A stretch of DNA of 50,383 nucleotides, taken from assembly GCA_026393865.1 (NCBI GenBank), contig JAPKZI010000233.1:1-50383 (forward strand). Direction: 5' to 3'. Source of the stretch: Candidatus Aminicenantota bacterium. GTDB taxonomy: Bacteria > Acidobacteriota > Aminicenantia > Aminicenantales > UBA4085. The position numbers were made by a program, and so were the translations under genes. Below, piece by piece: positions 8,853 to 16,879 of the stretch. The notes beneath the pieces are model-generated. The model searched no databases. It had not been told where the DNA came from and was given only the letters and a program-made list of their open reading frames with translations. The first letter of the stretch is position 1, and each line of letters starts with the position of its first letter.

Positions 8853-8881
8853 TTGACAATTGTCGAGTAAATCTATAGAAT
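8853..8881 (+). promoter_or_regulatory. Sigma-70 promoter of the beta-barrel gene, with palindrome over the -35 box
   Basis: TTGACA (8853-8858), 17-nt spacer, TAGAAT (8876-8881). The 10-nt perfect palindrome GACAATTGTC (8855-8864) overlaps the -35 box and could be an operator half or chance. This promoter is back-to-back with the one at 8752-8780. Confidence 0.72.
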
Positions 8882-8929
8882 AAAGATAATCGGGTGTCCG
8901 ATAAATCAAAAAGAAAGGATGGAGATCCC

Positions 8930-9463
8930 ATGACTTTGAAAAGAATCTCAGCGATTGTGTTCGCCGTGTTATTCGTGTCTTCGCTCTCCCTCGCTCAAAC
9001 CACTGGGTGGTTCAAAAAGGGCGGGCTTTACATCACTCCCCAGATCGGCCTCAACAGCTTGAGCATCCCCCTTGGGGCGAGCGTCGAATACGGCCTGACC
9101 GAGAACATCGGCATCGGCGGAACGGTAACGACCTGGGGTTGGAATGTCGACCCTTACGGAAAATATAGGATCATTATTGTTTCCGCGGAAGCGCTATACC
9201 ATCTCACGAATCTCAAGCTCGACAAGATTGATCTCTACGGAGGAGCCGGACTGGGTTTTGGAATCAATTCCTTCTCCTTTAATAGCGGTTGGAGTTCCGA
9301 TTATTGGAGTCCCGGTGGCTCGGGCCTCGACCTGGGGATCATTATCGGTGGGCGCTATTATTTCTCGCCCAAAATGGCCATCAGCCTCAGGATCATGAAT
9401 TCTCTCATCGGAAATTGGTCGACCGTCGGCGCCGCGCTTGGCGTCACCTTCGCCGTCAAATAA
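8930..9463 (+). CDS. Small outer-membrane beta-barrel (porin-like) protein
   Basis: The 177-residue protein has a Sec signal (MTLKRISAIVFAVLFVSSLS, cleavage near residue 24) followed by alternating hydrophobic/aromatic strands (GGLYITPQIGL, LYGGAGLGFGI, LGIIIGGRYYF, VGAALGVTFAV) that fit an 8-stranded OmpW/OmpA-like barrel. A GTG at 8894 is in frame but lies in the expected leader. The ATG at 8930 is preferred because GGAG sits 5 nt upstream and the signal peptide begins there. A strong terminator follows at 9486-9527. The protein could be a structural pore or adhesin; nothing in the sequence shows a substrate. Confidence 0.8.
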   Translation: MTLKRISAIVFAVLFVSSLSLAQTTGWFKKGGLYITPQIGLNSLSIPLGASVEYGLTENIGIGGTVTTWGWNVDPYGKYRIIIVSAEALYHLTNLKLDKIDLYGGAGLGFGINSFSFNSGWSSDYWSPGGSGLDLGIIIGGRYYFSPKMAISLRIMNSLIGNWSTVGAALGVTFAVK

Positions 9464-9485
9464 GCGTCCTGACCTGAAAGCGAAT

Positions 9486-9527
9486 CCGGTCCTCGCGCTC
9501 ATCATGGGCGCGGGGGCCGGTTTTTTT
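9486..9527 (+). terminator. Rho-independent terminator after the beta-barrel gene
   Basis: CCGGTCCTCGCGC (9486-9498) pairs with 9508-9520 (13 pairs, two of them G-T), loop of 9 nt, followed by seven Ts (9521-9527). Confidence 0.9.
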
Positions 9528-9568
9528 ATCCTTAGACAGGGACCTGGGATTGTGGTAAAAAAATTCCA

Positions 9569-10513
9569 GTGGCCAAACGAAAGAGCGTCCTCTTCCTTCT
9601 CAAGCTTCTCTTCAGCGCCGCCGTTCTCGCCTTCTTTTTTCTCCTGACCAGGACTTCGCTCAAGGACATCGGCCTCAAGCTCCGGGGAGTTTCCTGGGGG
9701 TGGCTGGCCCTGGCCTTTTCACTCCAGGGGCCCGGCCTTCTGATCAGCGCCCATCGTTGGCGGATCCTGGCCCGGGCCCAAGGCGACGACGTCCCCCTCC
9801 TCTTCCTAGTCAAGTCCTACCTCGTCGGGATGTTTTTCAACAATTTTCTGCCGACGCGCTTCGGAGGCGACGTCGTCCGCATCTGGGACGGCTCGAAATA
9901 CTCCAAGTCCCTCGTCAAATCCTCGGCCGTCGTCCTCGTCGATCGGGCCACGGGCATCATCGTCCTGTTTCTGTTCGCCCTGGTCGCGGCCCTTTTTCGC
10001 CTCGACATGGCCCGGGAGGTTCCGGTGATCTGGGCGGCGCTTGTCTTGGGTCTGATCGGGCTCGCCGGCGTGGTTTTTTTCTTCCTGCCCCTCTTCGGCC
10101 GATGGCTCCGGAAAATTCCCGAACGCGGCTTTCTGAAGCCGTTCAAACAAAAGGTCATCGACTTCCGGACGACGATCATCCTGTACAAGAACAAGCGGAA
10201 GGAATTCAGCCTGGCCACGGCCTGGGCCGTCCTTCTCCAGATGAACGTCATCCTCTTCTACTTCCTTATCGGCCGGGCCCTCCATCTGGCCATCCCCCTC
10301 CTCGATTACTTCATCTTCATCCCGCTCGTTCTCCTCATCCAGATCATCCCGATCACGATCAACGGACTCGGGCTCAGGGAAGGGGCTTATATCGAGATCT
10401 TCAAGTTCTACGGCATTCCGGCCGCATCCGCCTGGTCCTTCTCGATCATCGAAGTCGCCTTCGGCCTGATCCTCGGCTTGATCGGCGGCGCGATCTACGT
10501 TTCGCGAAAATGA
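9569..10513 (+). CDS. Lysylphosphatidylglycerol synthase TM / flippase-like membrane protein (UPF0104, AglD-like)
   Basis: The 314-residue integral membrane protein has about eight hydrophobic helices. It carries the family hallmark FFNNFLPTRFGGDVVR near residue 90-105 (family form N-x-LP-x-xxGGD-x-R), also VDRATG about 30 residues later and NGLGLREGAYI near residue 270. Relatives are the membrane part of MprF and AglD-type proteins; they are thought to handle or flip lipid-linked substrates. No soluble synthase domain is present, so lysyl-PG synthesis is not implied. The GTG start has no clear Shine-Dalgarno; TAGACA-17-TAAAAA (9533-9561) could give a nearly leaderless transcript. It overlaps envC by 4 nt (ATGA). 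Confidence 0.82.
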   Translation: MAKRKSVLFLLKLLFSAAVLAFFFLLTRTSLKDIGLKLRGVSWGWLALAFSLQGPGLLISAHRWRILARAQGDDVPLLFLVKSYLVGMFFNNFLPTRFGGDVVRIWDGSKYSKSLVKSSAVVLVDRATGIIVLFLFALVAALFRLDMAREVPVIWAALVLGLIGLAGVVFFFLPLFGRWLRKIPERGFLKPFKQKVIDFRTTIILYKNKRKEFSLATAWAVLLQMNVILFYFLIGRALHLAIPLLDYFIFIPLVLLIQIIPITINGLGLREGAYIEIFKFYGIPAASAWSFSIIEVAFGLILGLIGGAIYVSRK

Positions 10514-11682
10514 GATCCTCAAGAATTCTGGTGATCGCCGCCGCGGGGCTTGTCTTCGGTTTCGGCCGGCCGGGCCCCGTCGTCGCCCGGCCGCAGGAGG
10601 CGACCGAGTCCCAAAAACGCCTGGTGCGGATCAAAGAGGAGATCGACAGCCTCAAGAGCAAGATCGCCGATGAGGAGAAGAAAGAGAAGACGATGCTCTC
10701 CGCCCTGGACCGGATCGGATTCACGAAAAGCCTGATCCGCAACGAGCTGGCCCTCTTCGCCATGCAGCTCGACAAGAACCGGCTCGAGCTGGCCGCGATC
10801 AAGAAAAGCATCCCGGACCTTCAGGCCAGCCTGGAGAAGGAAAGGGAGGCCCTGGCCCGGATCCTGGTCACCCTCTACAAATACGGCCGGTTCAATCTCG
10901 TCCGGTTCATCCTCGGCTCCGCCGACCTCCGCTCGCTCGTCGGCGAGAACAAGAACCTATCCGTCCTGGCCGCCTCCCAGGAGCGGATGATCGCCGATTA
11001 CGCCCGAAACCTGACCGAGCTCGGGAACGCCGTCGAAAATCTCAAAGCCAAGGAGGGCGACATCCAGGCCCTGATCAAGACGACCGGCGCGAAAAAAAGT
11101 TCGCTCGACGCGGAAGAAAGGAAGAACCGGGCGCTCGTCGGCGAAATCCAATCCAACCGGAAGTTCCACGAACAGACCATGGAGGAACTGAGCGTCCAGG
11201 CCCGCCAGCTCCAGGACCTTCTCCAAAAGTTCGAAAAGCAGGCGCCCGTCCTGCCCTTTCCCCTGATCCCGTTCACCGAGAAACGGGGCAAGCTCCCCTG
11301 GCCGGCCGGGGGCAAGCTCGTCCAGCGGTTCGGGCTCCAGCGGCATCCCCAGTTCAACACCGTGACCATGAACAATGGGATCGAGATCGCCCCCCCTGAG
11401 GACGACCTGACCGTCCGGGCGGTGCACGGCGGCAAAGTTGTCTTTGCCGATTATTTCCAAGGCTACGGCAACCTCATCATCATCGACCACGGGCTGACCT
11501 ACTATTCCCTCTACGGCCATTGCGCGGAGTTCAAGGTCCGGACGGGGGACTTCGTCAAGGCCGACCAGCCGATCGCGGCGGCGGGCGATACGGGGTCGAT
11601 GCTGGATATCCGATCCCTCTACTTCGAGATCCGGTTCAAGACCAAGCCCCTCGATCCCTTGCAATGGCTGTCGCGAAGATGA
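10510..11682 (+). CDS. envC: EnvC-type murein hydrolase activator (coiled coil + degenerate LytM domain)
   Basis: The 390-residue protein starts at ATG 10510, overlapping the previous stop. It has a signal peptide (RILVIAAAGLVFGFG), a long coiled coil (about residues 35-245, rich in Glu/Lys/Leu heptads), and a C-terminal LytM/M23 domain (about 265-390). Active M23 enzymes need an H-x-x-x-D and an H-x-H zinc site. Here the first His is replaced (NNGIEI) and the last motif reads SLYFEIR, just as in E. coli EnvC, although LYGHC keeps one His. The protein is therefore expected to activate periplasmic amidases rather than cut peptidoglycan itself. The order envC - S41 protein - YibQ matches a cluster seen in many proteobacteria. 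Confidence 0.87.
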   Translation: MRSSRILVIAAAGLVFGFGRPGPVVARPQEATESQKRLVRIKEEIDSLKSKIADEEKKEKTMLSALDRIGFTKSLIRNELALFAMQLDKNRLELAAIKKSIPDLQASLEKEREALARILVTLYKYGRFNLVRFILGSADLRSLVGENKNLSVLAASQERMIADYARNLTELGNAVENLKAKEGDIQALIKTTGAKKSSLDAEERKNRALVGEIQSNRKFHEQTMEELSVQARQLQDLLQKFEKQAPVLPFPLIPFTEKRGKLPWPAGGKLVQRFGLQRHPQFNTVTMNNGIEIAPPEDDLTVRAVHGGKVVFADYFQGYGNLIIIDHGLTYYSLYGHCAEFKVRTGDFVKADQPIAAAGDTGSMLDIRSLYFEIRFKTKPLDPLQWLSRR

Positions 11683-11688
11683 TACAAT
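11659..11688 (+). promoter_or_regulatory. Possible internal promoter before the S41-like gene
   Basis: TTGCAA (11659-11664), 18-nt spacer, TACAAT (11683-11688) at the very end of envC. Start would fall close to the TTG at 11698. Weak evidence. Confidence 0.35.
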
Positions 11689-11697
11689 CCGCCCGCT

Positions 11698-12861
11698 TTG
11701 GATGAACGATCGAGGATGTTGAGAAAGCGCCAAGCCCGGGTCCTTCTCGTCACGGCCATCGTGGCCGCGGTCCTTTTCTTCTGCCTCGAAAAGAGCGTCC
11801 TGCCCGGCGGCCCGCAGAGGGGATCGTCCGGGCGGGACTTCAGTCCCCTGGCGACCGTCATCCGCTACATCAAGAGCGATTATCTCGAAGAGCCCGACCC
11901 AAAAAAGACCATGGAGGGGGCCTTCCAAGGCCTCGTCAACGCCCTCGACATTCTTTCCAGCTATCTCGACAAGCCGGCCGTCGCCAAATACACGAATCCC
12001 CAGAAGCTCCAGTTGAAAGACATCGGAGCCATCATCTACAAGCGCTACGCCGCCTTCCCGCTCGTCATCGGGATCGTCGCCAATTCTCCGGCCGAAAAGG
12101 CCGGGATCAAGATCGGCGATTACTTGAGCGCGCTCGACGAGCGCTCGACGCTCGTCTGGAGCCTGACGGAGATCAACCTCTATCTCAAGGACGGTGCGGC
12201 CGTTCCGGTCAAGCTCCGGCTGATCCGCGACAACTCGACCAAGGAAATGATGGTCATCCGCTCCGACATCTATCCCAAGACGCTGACCGCGACCCCCCTG
12301 AGCGGGACGGCCGGGATCGTTCGGATCCATCATTTCTATCCTTCGCTCGTCGCCGAATTTAAAACCTCCCTCCTCCCCCGGCTCAAAGGGCAAAAAGCTC
12401 CGTTGATCATCGATCTGAGAGATTGTCATGAGGGAGAGATGAGCGAAGCCCGGGCTTTTTTGAATCTTTTCCTCAAGACGGACAAGATCGGCTATCTCGA
12501 ACGAAAGGGCGGCCTGAAAGACTATTGGGCCTGCCCCGAAGACTCCCCGCTCGAATCACTCCCCGTCATCGTCTGGGTCAACCAGGCCACGATGGGCCCG
12601 GCGGAACTGGCGGCCGGCGTTTTAAAGGACCTCAAAAAAGTCAAGGTCATCGGGCTATCGACCCCCGGGCTGACGGGAAAGCAGGACCTGTTCGCTTTGG
12701 GCAACGGCGACGCCCTGCTCCTGACCACGGGCGTCTTCTGCTTCAACTCGGGAGAAAAGCTCTGGAGCAAGGGGGTGGCGCCCGACGTGAAGCTCGACCT
12801 GGATAAAACCGACGACAAAGCATATACCGAAAAGACCCTCGGCCTCCTCTCCGGCCACTGA
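11698..12861 (+). CDS. S41 (CtpA-like) family protein with PDZ domain, catalytic serine replaced
   Basis: Order: signal anchor (VLLVTAIVAAVLFFCL), helical segment, PDZ domain (LKDIGAIIYKRY to about IRSDIY), then the S41 core (GTAGIVRIHHFYPS, LIIDLRDCHEGEMSEA). In CtpA/Prc enzymes the nucleophile is the middle Ser of S-A-S-A-S-E. Here the equivalent stretch is VNQATMGPAEL, so Gly300 occupies that place (counting from the TTG at 11698). A lysine at the general-base position seems kept (TGK, Lys328). It is probably a non-proteolytic scaffold, unless my alignment is shifted. The start is uncertain: TTG 11698 or ATG 11716; neither has a good Shine-Dalgarno. It sits between envC and the YibQ gene and likely acts with them at the septum. 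Confidence 0.8.
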   Translation: MDERSRMLRKRQARVLLVTAIVAAVLFFCLEKSVLPGGPQRGSSGRDFSPLATVIRYIKSDYLEEPDPKKTMEGAFQGLVNALDILSSYLDKPAVAKYTNPQKLQLKDIGAIIYKRYAAFPLVIGIVANSPAEKAGIKIGDYLSALDERSTLVWSLTEINLYLKDGAAVPVKLRLIRDNSTKEMMVIRSDIYPKTLTATPLSGTAGIVRIHHFYPSLVAEFKTSLLPRLKGQKAPLIIDLRDCHEGEMSEARAFLNLFLKTDKIGYLERKGGLKDYWACPEDSPLESLPVIVWVNQATMGPAELAAGVLKDLKKVKVIGLSTPGLTGKQDLFALGNGDALLLTTGVFCFNSGEKLWSKGVAPDVKLDLDKTDDKAYTEKTLGLLSGH

Positions 12862-12864
12862 TCC

Positions 12865-13731
12865 ATGAGGAGATCGCTTTCTCCCGGTCTGCTCCTGTTC
12901 GTCTCCCTCTTGCCCCTTCTGATCCTCGCTTTTATTTTCGTCAAAAGTCCGGTTCAAGAAACGGAGCGGATTCAAGTCCGGATCGCCGCGCAGAAGGTCC
13001 CGCCTCCGAGAACCCTCCCCGCGCTGGAAAATGAGGCGGCCTTGCCGCCGCCGGCCAAAGAGGTCCGGGCGAGCCTTGCCGCGATCATCATAGACGACCT
13101 TGGCTATAACCTCGAGCCTGTCCAGATCATCTGCGCCTTCAAGCGGCCGGTGACGGTTTCCATTCTTCCCTTCGCTCCGGCGACCTTGGAAACCGCGCGC
13201 CTGGCGCGCGAGGGCGGACTGGAGATCATGCTCCACCTGCCGCTCGAGGCCCTGCACCAGAAGATGGAAAAGGCCTCCCAGGGCACGATCTACACGAGCA
13301 TGACCGCCGAAGAGATCCGGAAGAACGTCTTGGCCTCCCTGGCCGAGGTCCCCGGATGTCGGGGCGTGAATAATCATACCGGTTCGATGGTCACCGAAGA
13401 CGACCGGATGATGCCCGTCATCCTCGGCGTGCTGAAGGAAAAGAACCTCTTCTTCATCGACAGCCGGACGAGCCCGAACTCGATCGCTTTCGAGACCGCC
13501 CGGAGCATGGGCGTCCCCTCGGCCGCCCGCCGGACCTTCCTGGACGACAACCTTGAGGAGGCCGCGATCAAGAGGCAGCTCGAGGAATTGTTCCGCGTGG
13601 CCCGGGCGAACGGCCGGGCCGTGGGCATCGGCCACGCCAGGAAAGAGACGCTCCAGGCGCTCGGGAAATATCTAGGCCTGGCCGATGCTTACGGCGTCAA
13701 GCTCGTTTTCGCCTCGGTCGTCGTCGAGTGA
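12865..13731 (+). CDS. Divergent polysaccharide deacetylase family protein (YibQ-like)
   Basis: The 288-residue protein has an N-terminal hydrophobic signal/anchor (LLLFVSLLPLLILAFIF), a Pro-rich linker, and a NodB-like fold of the YibQ/DUF610 family. Visible motifs are AAIIIDDLGYN (first Asp pair), LHLPLEA, NNHTGSMVTED (His of the metal site), FFIDSRTS and GIGHARKETL. The family is related to polysaccharide deacetylases, but activity is unproven in most members. It starts 3 nt after the S41-like gene stop and ends 3 nt before the stop of the convergent spermidine-synthase fusion. In E. coli yibQ follows envC, so neighbourhood supports a wall-remodelling role. Confidence 0.85.
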   Translation: MRRSLSPGLLLFVSLLPLLILAFIFVKSPVQETERIQVRIAAQKVPPPRTLPALENEAALPPPAKEVRASLAAIIIDDLGYNLEPVQIICAFKRPVTVSILPFAPATLETARLAREGGLEIMLHLPLEALHQKMEKASQGTIYTSMTAEEIRKNVLASLAEVPGCRGVNNHTGSMVTEDDRMMPVILGVLKEKNLFFIDSRTSPNSIAFETARSMGVPSAARRTFLDDNLEEAAIKRQLEELFRVARANGRAVGIGHARKETLQALGKYLGLADAYGVKLVFASVVVE

Positions 13732-13734
13732 ACG

Positions 13735-15519
13735 TTACTTCGCTTCCACCGAAAAGATCAGCGTGGCGTCGGCGATCTCGGCGATGTTGTGCGTCTTCAG
13801 GCCCCTCGGCACGATCCAGCAGACCGCGGTTTTGCCGCGGAAATATCGCATGGCGTTCTCGACGACCTTGCGGACGGAATAAGCCTCCTGGCTGACGATG
13901 TTCACCACGATCATCAGCCAGTTCATGGAGAAGTGGCTGATGTTGGATCCCCGCCGCAGGAGCTGGATGACCGACGGGCCGGCCGTCTTCTTCTTGGCGT
14001 GGCCGAAATCCGGCGCGTCGGGCCGGCCCAGGGCGGCCAGCCCGCTGGCTTTGGGGAATTCGACCGAAGCCCATCGCGCGACCGTCCCGCAGTTCGATAT
14101 CCGCGAATAGTCGCAGCCATAAATGTCCATGATCAGTTCGAAGGCGGAGGAGAGACCGCGCTCCATGGGCAGTTGGAAGTCCGGGGCGAAGACCGCGCCG
14201 CTCTCGACGAGCTTCGGCCGATGCTTCCGCGATACGATGTCGATGCCGTGGGCCTCGGTCTTCTTGAGGGCGGCCTTGTAGATCGCGGTGTTCTTCCGGA
14301 CGTCCTTGAGCTCGGCGAACGATCCGCGCGGCAGGTGCCAGCAGACGGCCGAGCCGGCGCCGAAATAGTCCAGGGAGAAGTCCGTCGCTTCCGCCACCGG
14401 CAGCGAAGCGCAGGTGAAGATGTTGGCGCAGGCCTTGTCGCCGAAACGGCGGTAGTTGATGGCGCTCGTTTCGATGTACTGGACGAGGGTGTCTCCGTCT
14501 CCCAGCTCGGGGTTCGAGACGATGGGCTCGCCGTAGGCCAGCATCCGGATCGCCTTGCACGCGTCCCGGCTCCACTTCTCGACCTGGTTCAGCGTCGGTC
14601 GTTTTCGCCCGGGCAGCTCGATGTCCATGACGATCTCCTCGCCGTACTTGTCGAGCTCGAGCCGCTTCTGGAATTCGGGGTAGGGGTAGGCCGTGATCTC
14701 GGGCGAATACCAGCTCGTCTTGATCCCGGCCTTCTTATAGTTCTTCTTCGCGTTCCGGTCGGCGTTCTTGAAAACGCGTTTGCCTTTGGACCCGGCCGTC
14801 AGGCTGAACGGCCCGCCGTGGTAGCTGACGTTGGCGAACTGGACGACCCGCACGTCATCGAAGGTCCGTTCGATCTGGCGCCAGCTCCCCGGCGCTTCGA
14901 ACGGCTGGAGGATGAGCGCCCCCGTCTGGTGGATGGTGATGCCGTCCTCCTTCAGCGCGTCCTTGACGCTTTCATAGAAGCTCGTGTTGAAGAGGCTCTT
15001 GGCCGGCCCGATGGGGTCGGTCGAGTCGATCATGACCGCGTCGCATTTTCCCTTCATCGCCCGGATGACCTCGGCCCCGTCGCCGATGATGAGGTCGAAA
15101 CGAGGATCGTCGAAGATGCTTCCGGAGATCGACGGCATGTGCTCGCGGCAGAGATCCACGACCACCTTGTCGATCTCGGCCATGGTCACCTTTTTGATGT
15201 ATTTGTGGCGGAGGACCTCCCGAGCGACGCCGCCGTCGCCGCCGCCGATGATGAGCACGTGCTCGGCCGGTTTGGGCAGGGCGAACAGGGGCCAGTGGGC
15301 GATCCACTCATGGTAGATCCCCTCATCCTCCTCAGTCAGCTGGACGATGCCGTCCAGGACCAGGACGCGGCCGAACCGGTCCGACTCCAGAATCATGAGC
15401 TTTTGGAAACCGGTATCGGTCTCGGGGACGATGATCCGGGACACCTCGAATCCATAAGTCACGTCCTTATAGAGGTCCTCGAAGAACCAGAGCTTGTTGC
15501 CTTTTTTAACCAATCCCAT
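13735..15519 (-). CDS. speE: Spermidine synthase fused to two AdoMet-decarboxylase-like domains
   Basis: The 594-residue protein has a SpeE domain at about 1-285: VLVLDGIVQLTEEDEGIYHEW, GGGDGGVAREV (AdoMet fold), EID at 115-117, GDGAEV, and the catalytic-type DSTDPIGPA (Asp165/Asp168). It therefore probably transfers aminopropyl from decarboxylated AdoMet. Residues 293-399 and 458-573 are two copies of an AdoMetDC-like domain. Copy 1 has VMDIELPG, YIETSAIN (350s), IFTC (367-370) and VCWHLPRG; copy 2 has IMDIYGCD, RRGSNISHF, NIVS and VCWIVPRG. The ESH self-cleavage motif of class 1 AdoMetDC is ETS in copy 1 and GSN in copy 2. The ATG at 15519 is chosen because AAGGAG lies 7 nt upstream; an upstream frame extension reaches into a palindrome. 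Polyamine role likely; decarboxylase activity uncertain. Confidence 0.85.
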   Translation of the reverse strand: MGLVKKGNKLWFFEDLYKDVTYGFEVSRIIVPETDTGFQKLMILESDRFGRVLVLDGIVQLTEEDEGIYHEWIAHWPLFALPKPAEHVLIIGGGDGGVAREVLRHKYIKKVTMAEIDKVVVDLCREHMPSISGSIFDDPRFDLIIGDGAEVIRAMKGKCDAVMIDSTDPIGPAKSLFNTSFYESVKDALKEDGITIHQTGALILQPFEAPGSWRQIERTFDDVRVVQFANVSYHGGPFSLTAGSKGKRVFKNADRNAKKNYKKAGIKTSWYSPEITAYPYPEFQKRLELDKYGEEIVMDIELPGRKRPTLNQVEKWSRDACKAIRMLAYGEPIVSNPELGDGDTLVQYIETSAINYRRFGDKACANIFTCASLPVAEATDFSLDYFGAGSAVCWHLPRGSFAELKDVRKNTAIYKAALKKTEAHGIDIVSRKHRPKLVESGAVFAPDFQLPMERGLSSAFELIMDIYGCDYSRISNCGTVARWASVEFPKASGLAALGRPDAPDFGHAKKKTAGPSVIQLLRRGSNISHFSMNWLMIVVNIVSQEAYSVRKVVENAMRYFRGKTAVCWIVPRGLKTHNIAEIADATLIFSVEAK

Positions 15520-15541
15520 AGCTCGTCTCCTTACAATAAAT

Positions 15542-15575
15542 CGGGCACACATACCGAATTCGGTATATGGACCCG
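15542..15575. repeat. REP-like palindrome upstream of the speE fusion
   Basis: A 16-bp perfect palindrome ATACCGAATTCGGTAT (15551-15566) is flanked by partly pairing CGGGCACAC and ATGGACCCG. It looks like a decayed form of GGGGACACATACC...GGTATGTGTCCCC palindromes. It lies between two co-directional minus-strand genes. Confidence 0.7.
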
Positions 15576-15590
15576 AAATGAAACCGGATT

Positions 15591-16505
15591 TTAGTGGACA
15601 ACCGTCATGATGTCAATGAGATAAAAGCCGGCGAGATCGAAGGCGGTCAAGCCGATCCAGAAGGCCGCCCGGAGGGCGGGCCTGTCCTTGAGGCGGCCGT
15701 AAAAGCCGCGGGCGAGCGCGTCGATGGCGAAGATTTCCAGGGCGAAGGGGAGGAAGCCGAGGAAGCCGAAGACGGGCATCTGGAAGATCCGGCCGAAGTT
15801 CAGGTAGGGGATATGGTATTCCCAATGAGAACCGGCCCAGAAATTGAAGAGCTCCCAGATCAGTCCGGCGGCCAGTCCGGCCGACAGCCATTCCGCCAGC
15901 CGGCTAGCGTCGCCTTCTTCGAGGTCGCCCAAGAGGGACGGCCGCCGGCGGCGGTAATTGAGCGGCTCGAGGAGAAAGATGAAACCCAGCCAGACCAGGG
16001 GGAAAAAGAGCCGCGGCCAAACCAGCGTCGCGGTCAGGGAAGCGAAGCCGAGAACGAGGCTGAGACGAAGGAAGGCTGGCCTCACCGCGAGGCGGCCGCA
16101 AGCCCATTTCTTGTTCTTGTGAAGGCTTCGGATGAAGGCGGCGATGATCTTCAGGGCGGGGATGACCGTGGCGAAAGCGATGAAATAGCCCGCCCAGCGC
16201 TCTGGAAGGCTCGCCGGCACTCCCTGATAGGACCAGTTCTTCAGCCGGAGATTGAAAAGCTCAAAAACGAGCCAGACCGGAACCGACAGAAACGCCGAGA
16301 AGAGAAAATCGGACCCCGCCCCGAAAAGAGTGGACGCGCCCGCCCGCCGGACATTCACCCCGTCCAGGGCCAGGAGGAACGACCACCAGGCGAAACAATA
16401 GAACCAGGTCTTCATGAACGGCGCGCCGGCCGCCAGGAGTCCCGCCGATCCGGCGAAGGCAACTATACCCAGATAGACATTGAACCGGAGCCATTGCTTG
16501 GCCAT
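15591..16505 (-). CDS. Integral membrane protein with internal duplication, unknown function
   Basis: The 304-residue protein has about eight hydrophobic helices and no signal peptide. I do not recognise the family. Two similar halves are visible. Residues 38-93 contain WWSFLLALDGVNVRR, then FELFNLRLKNWSY. Residues 171-230 contain WLGFIFLLEPLNYRR, then WELFNFWAGSHWEY. The shared elements are W..F..L[DE]..N.RR and ELFN followed by W-x-Y. The conserved Glu, Asn and Trp inside or beside membrane helices suggest a ligand or cofactor site in each half. It lies 15 bp from the palindrome upstream of the speE fusion, in the same orientation, downstream repeats being absent. A transport or lipid role is possible but unsupported. 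Confidence 0.7.
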   Translation of the reverse strand: MAKQWLRFNVYLGIVAFAGSAGLLAAGAPFMKTWFYCFAWWSFLLALDGVNVRRAGASTLFGAGSDFLFSAFLSVPVWLVFELFNLRLKNWSYQGVPASLPERWAGYFIAFATVIPALKIIAAFIRSLHKNKKWACGRLAVRPAFLRLSLVLGFASLTATLVWPRLFFPLVWLGFIFLLEPLNYRRRRPSLLGDLEEGDASRLAEWLSAGLAAGLIWELFNFWAGSHWEYHIPYLNFGRIFQMPVFGFLGFLPFALEIFAIDALARGFYGRLKDRPALRAAFWIGLTAFDLAGFYLIDIMTVVH

Positions 16506-16547
16506 GTCCTGATTTTAGCAAATTGACCCCGCCAATAATATATAGGG

Positions 16548-16605
16548 GGGCTCGGGGGATGCCGCCCGTCACCAAGCGGATTTTCCCCAGCGCGGAAAAT
16601 CCGCT
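16548..16605 (+). repeat. Repeat D, hairpin element (copy 1; partner at 45818-45876)
   Basis: A conserved lead GGGCTCGGGGGATGCCGCCC is followed by GTCACC and a stem AGCGGATTTT (16575-16584) pairing with AAAATCCGCT (16596-16605). Copy 2 at 45818 is nearly identical, and the outer stem pair changes from A-T to C-G, preserving pairing. It lies just upstream of the membrane protein gene. Confidence 0.85.
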
Positions 16606-16625
16606 CGGACCTCGCTCTCGAGCTC

Positions 16626-16648
16626 TCGGAAAAACTCTGTTTTTCCGA
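16626..16648. repeat. 10-bp perfect hairpin
   Basis: TCGGAAAAAC (16626-16635) pairs with GTTTTTCCGA (16639-16648) around TCT. A shorter hairpin with GGGGG/CCCCC (16681-16694) follows. Not followed by a T-run, so not a standard terminator. Confidence 0.6.
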
Positions 16649-16879
16649 ACCATGCCCGCTCTCGCTCTCGGACGGGTTCCGGGGGCATACCCCCTCGCCC
16701 CAGTGGAGGAAAAGCAGGCTAATTACCGTATGGACAGGCCTTCATTATCAATCTGTGAGCGAAGAAGCGGACGAACGCTTTATTCATGGATCGAACCGAA
16801 CGACAAGATCGAGAAACGGCTGAGCGACCAAAAAGAGATCTCGCCGTTACCGTTCGGTCTTCTTGGCAGAGAATCCGAG

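Noticed and set aside
16733..16801. 22-codon minus-strand ORF beginning MNKAFVRF in the repeat island
   Set aside because: No Shine-Dalgarno or promoter nearby, and no relation to the small ORF at 31785.
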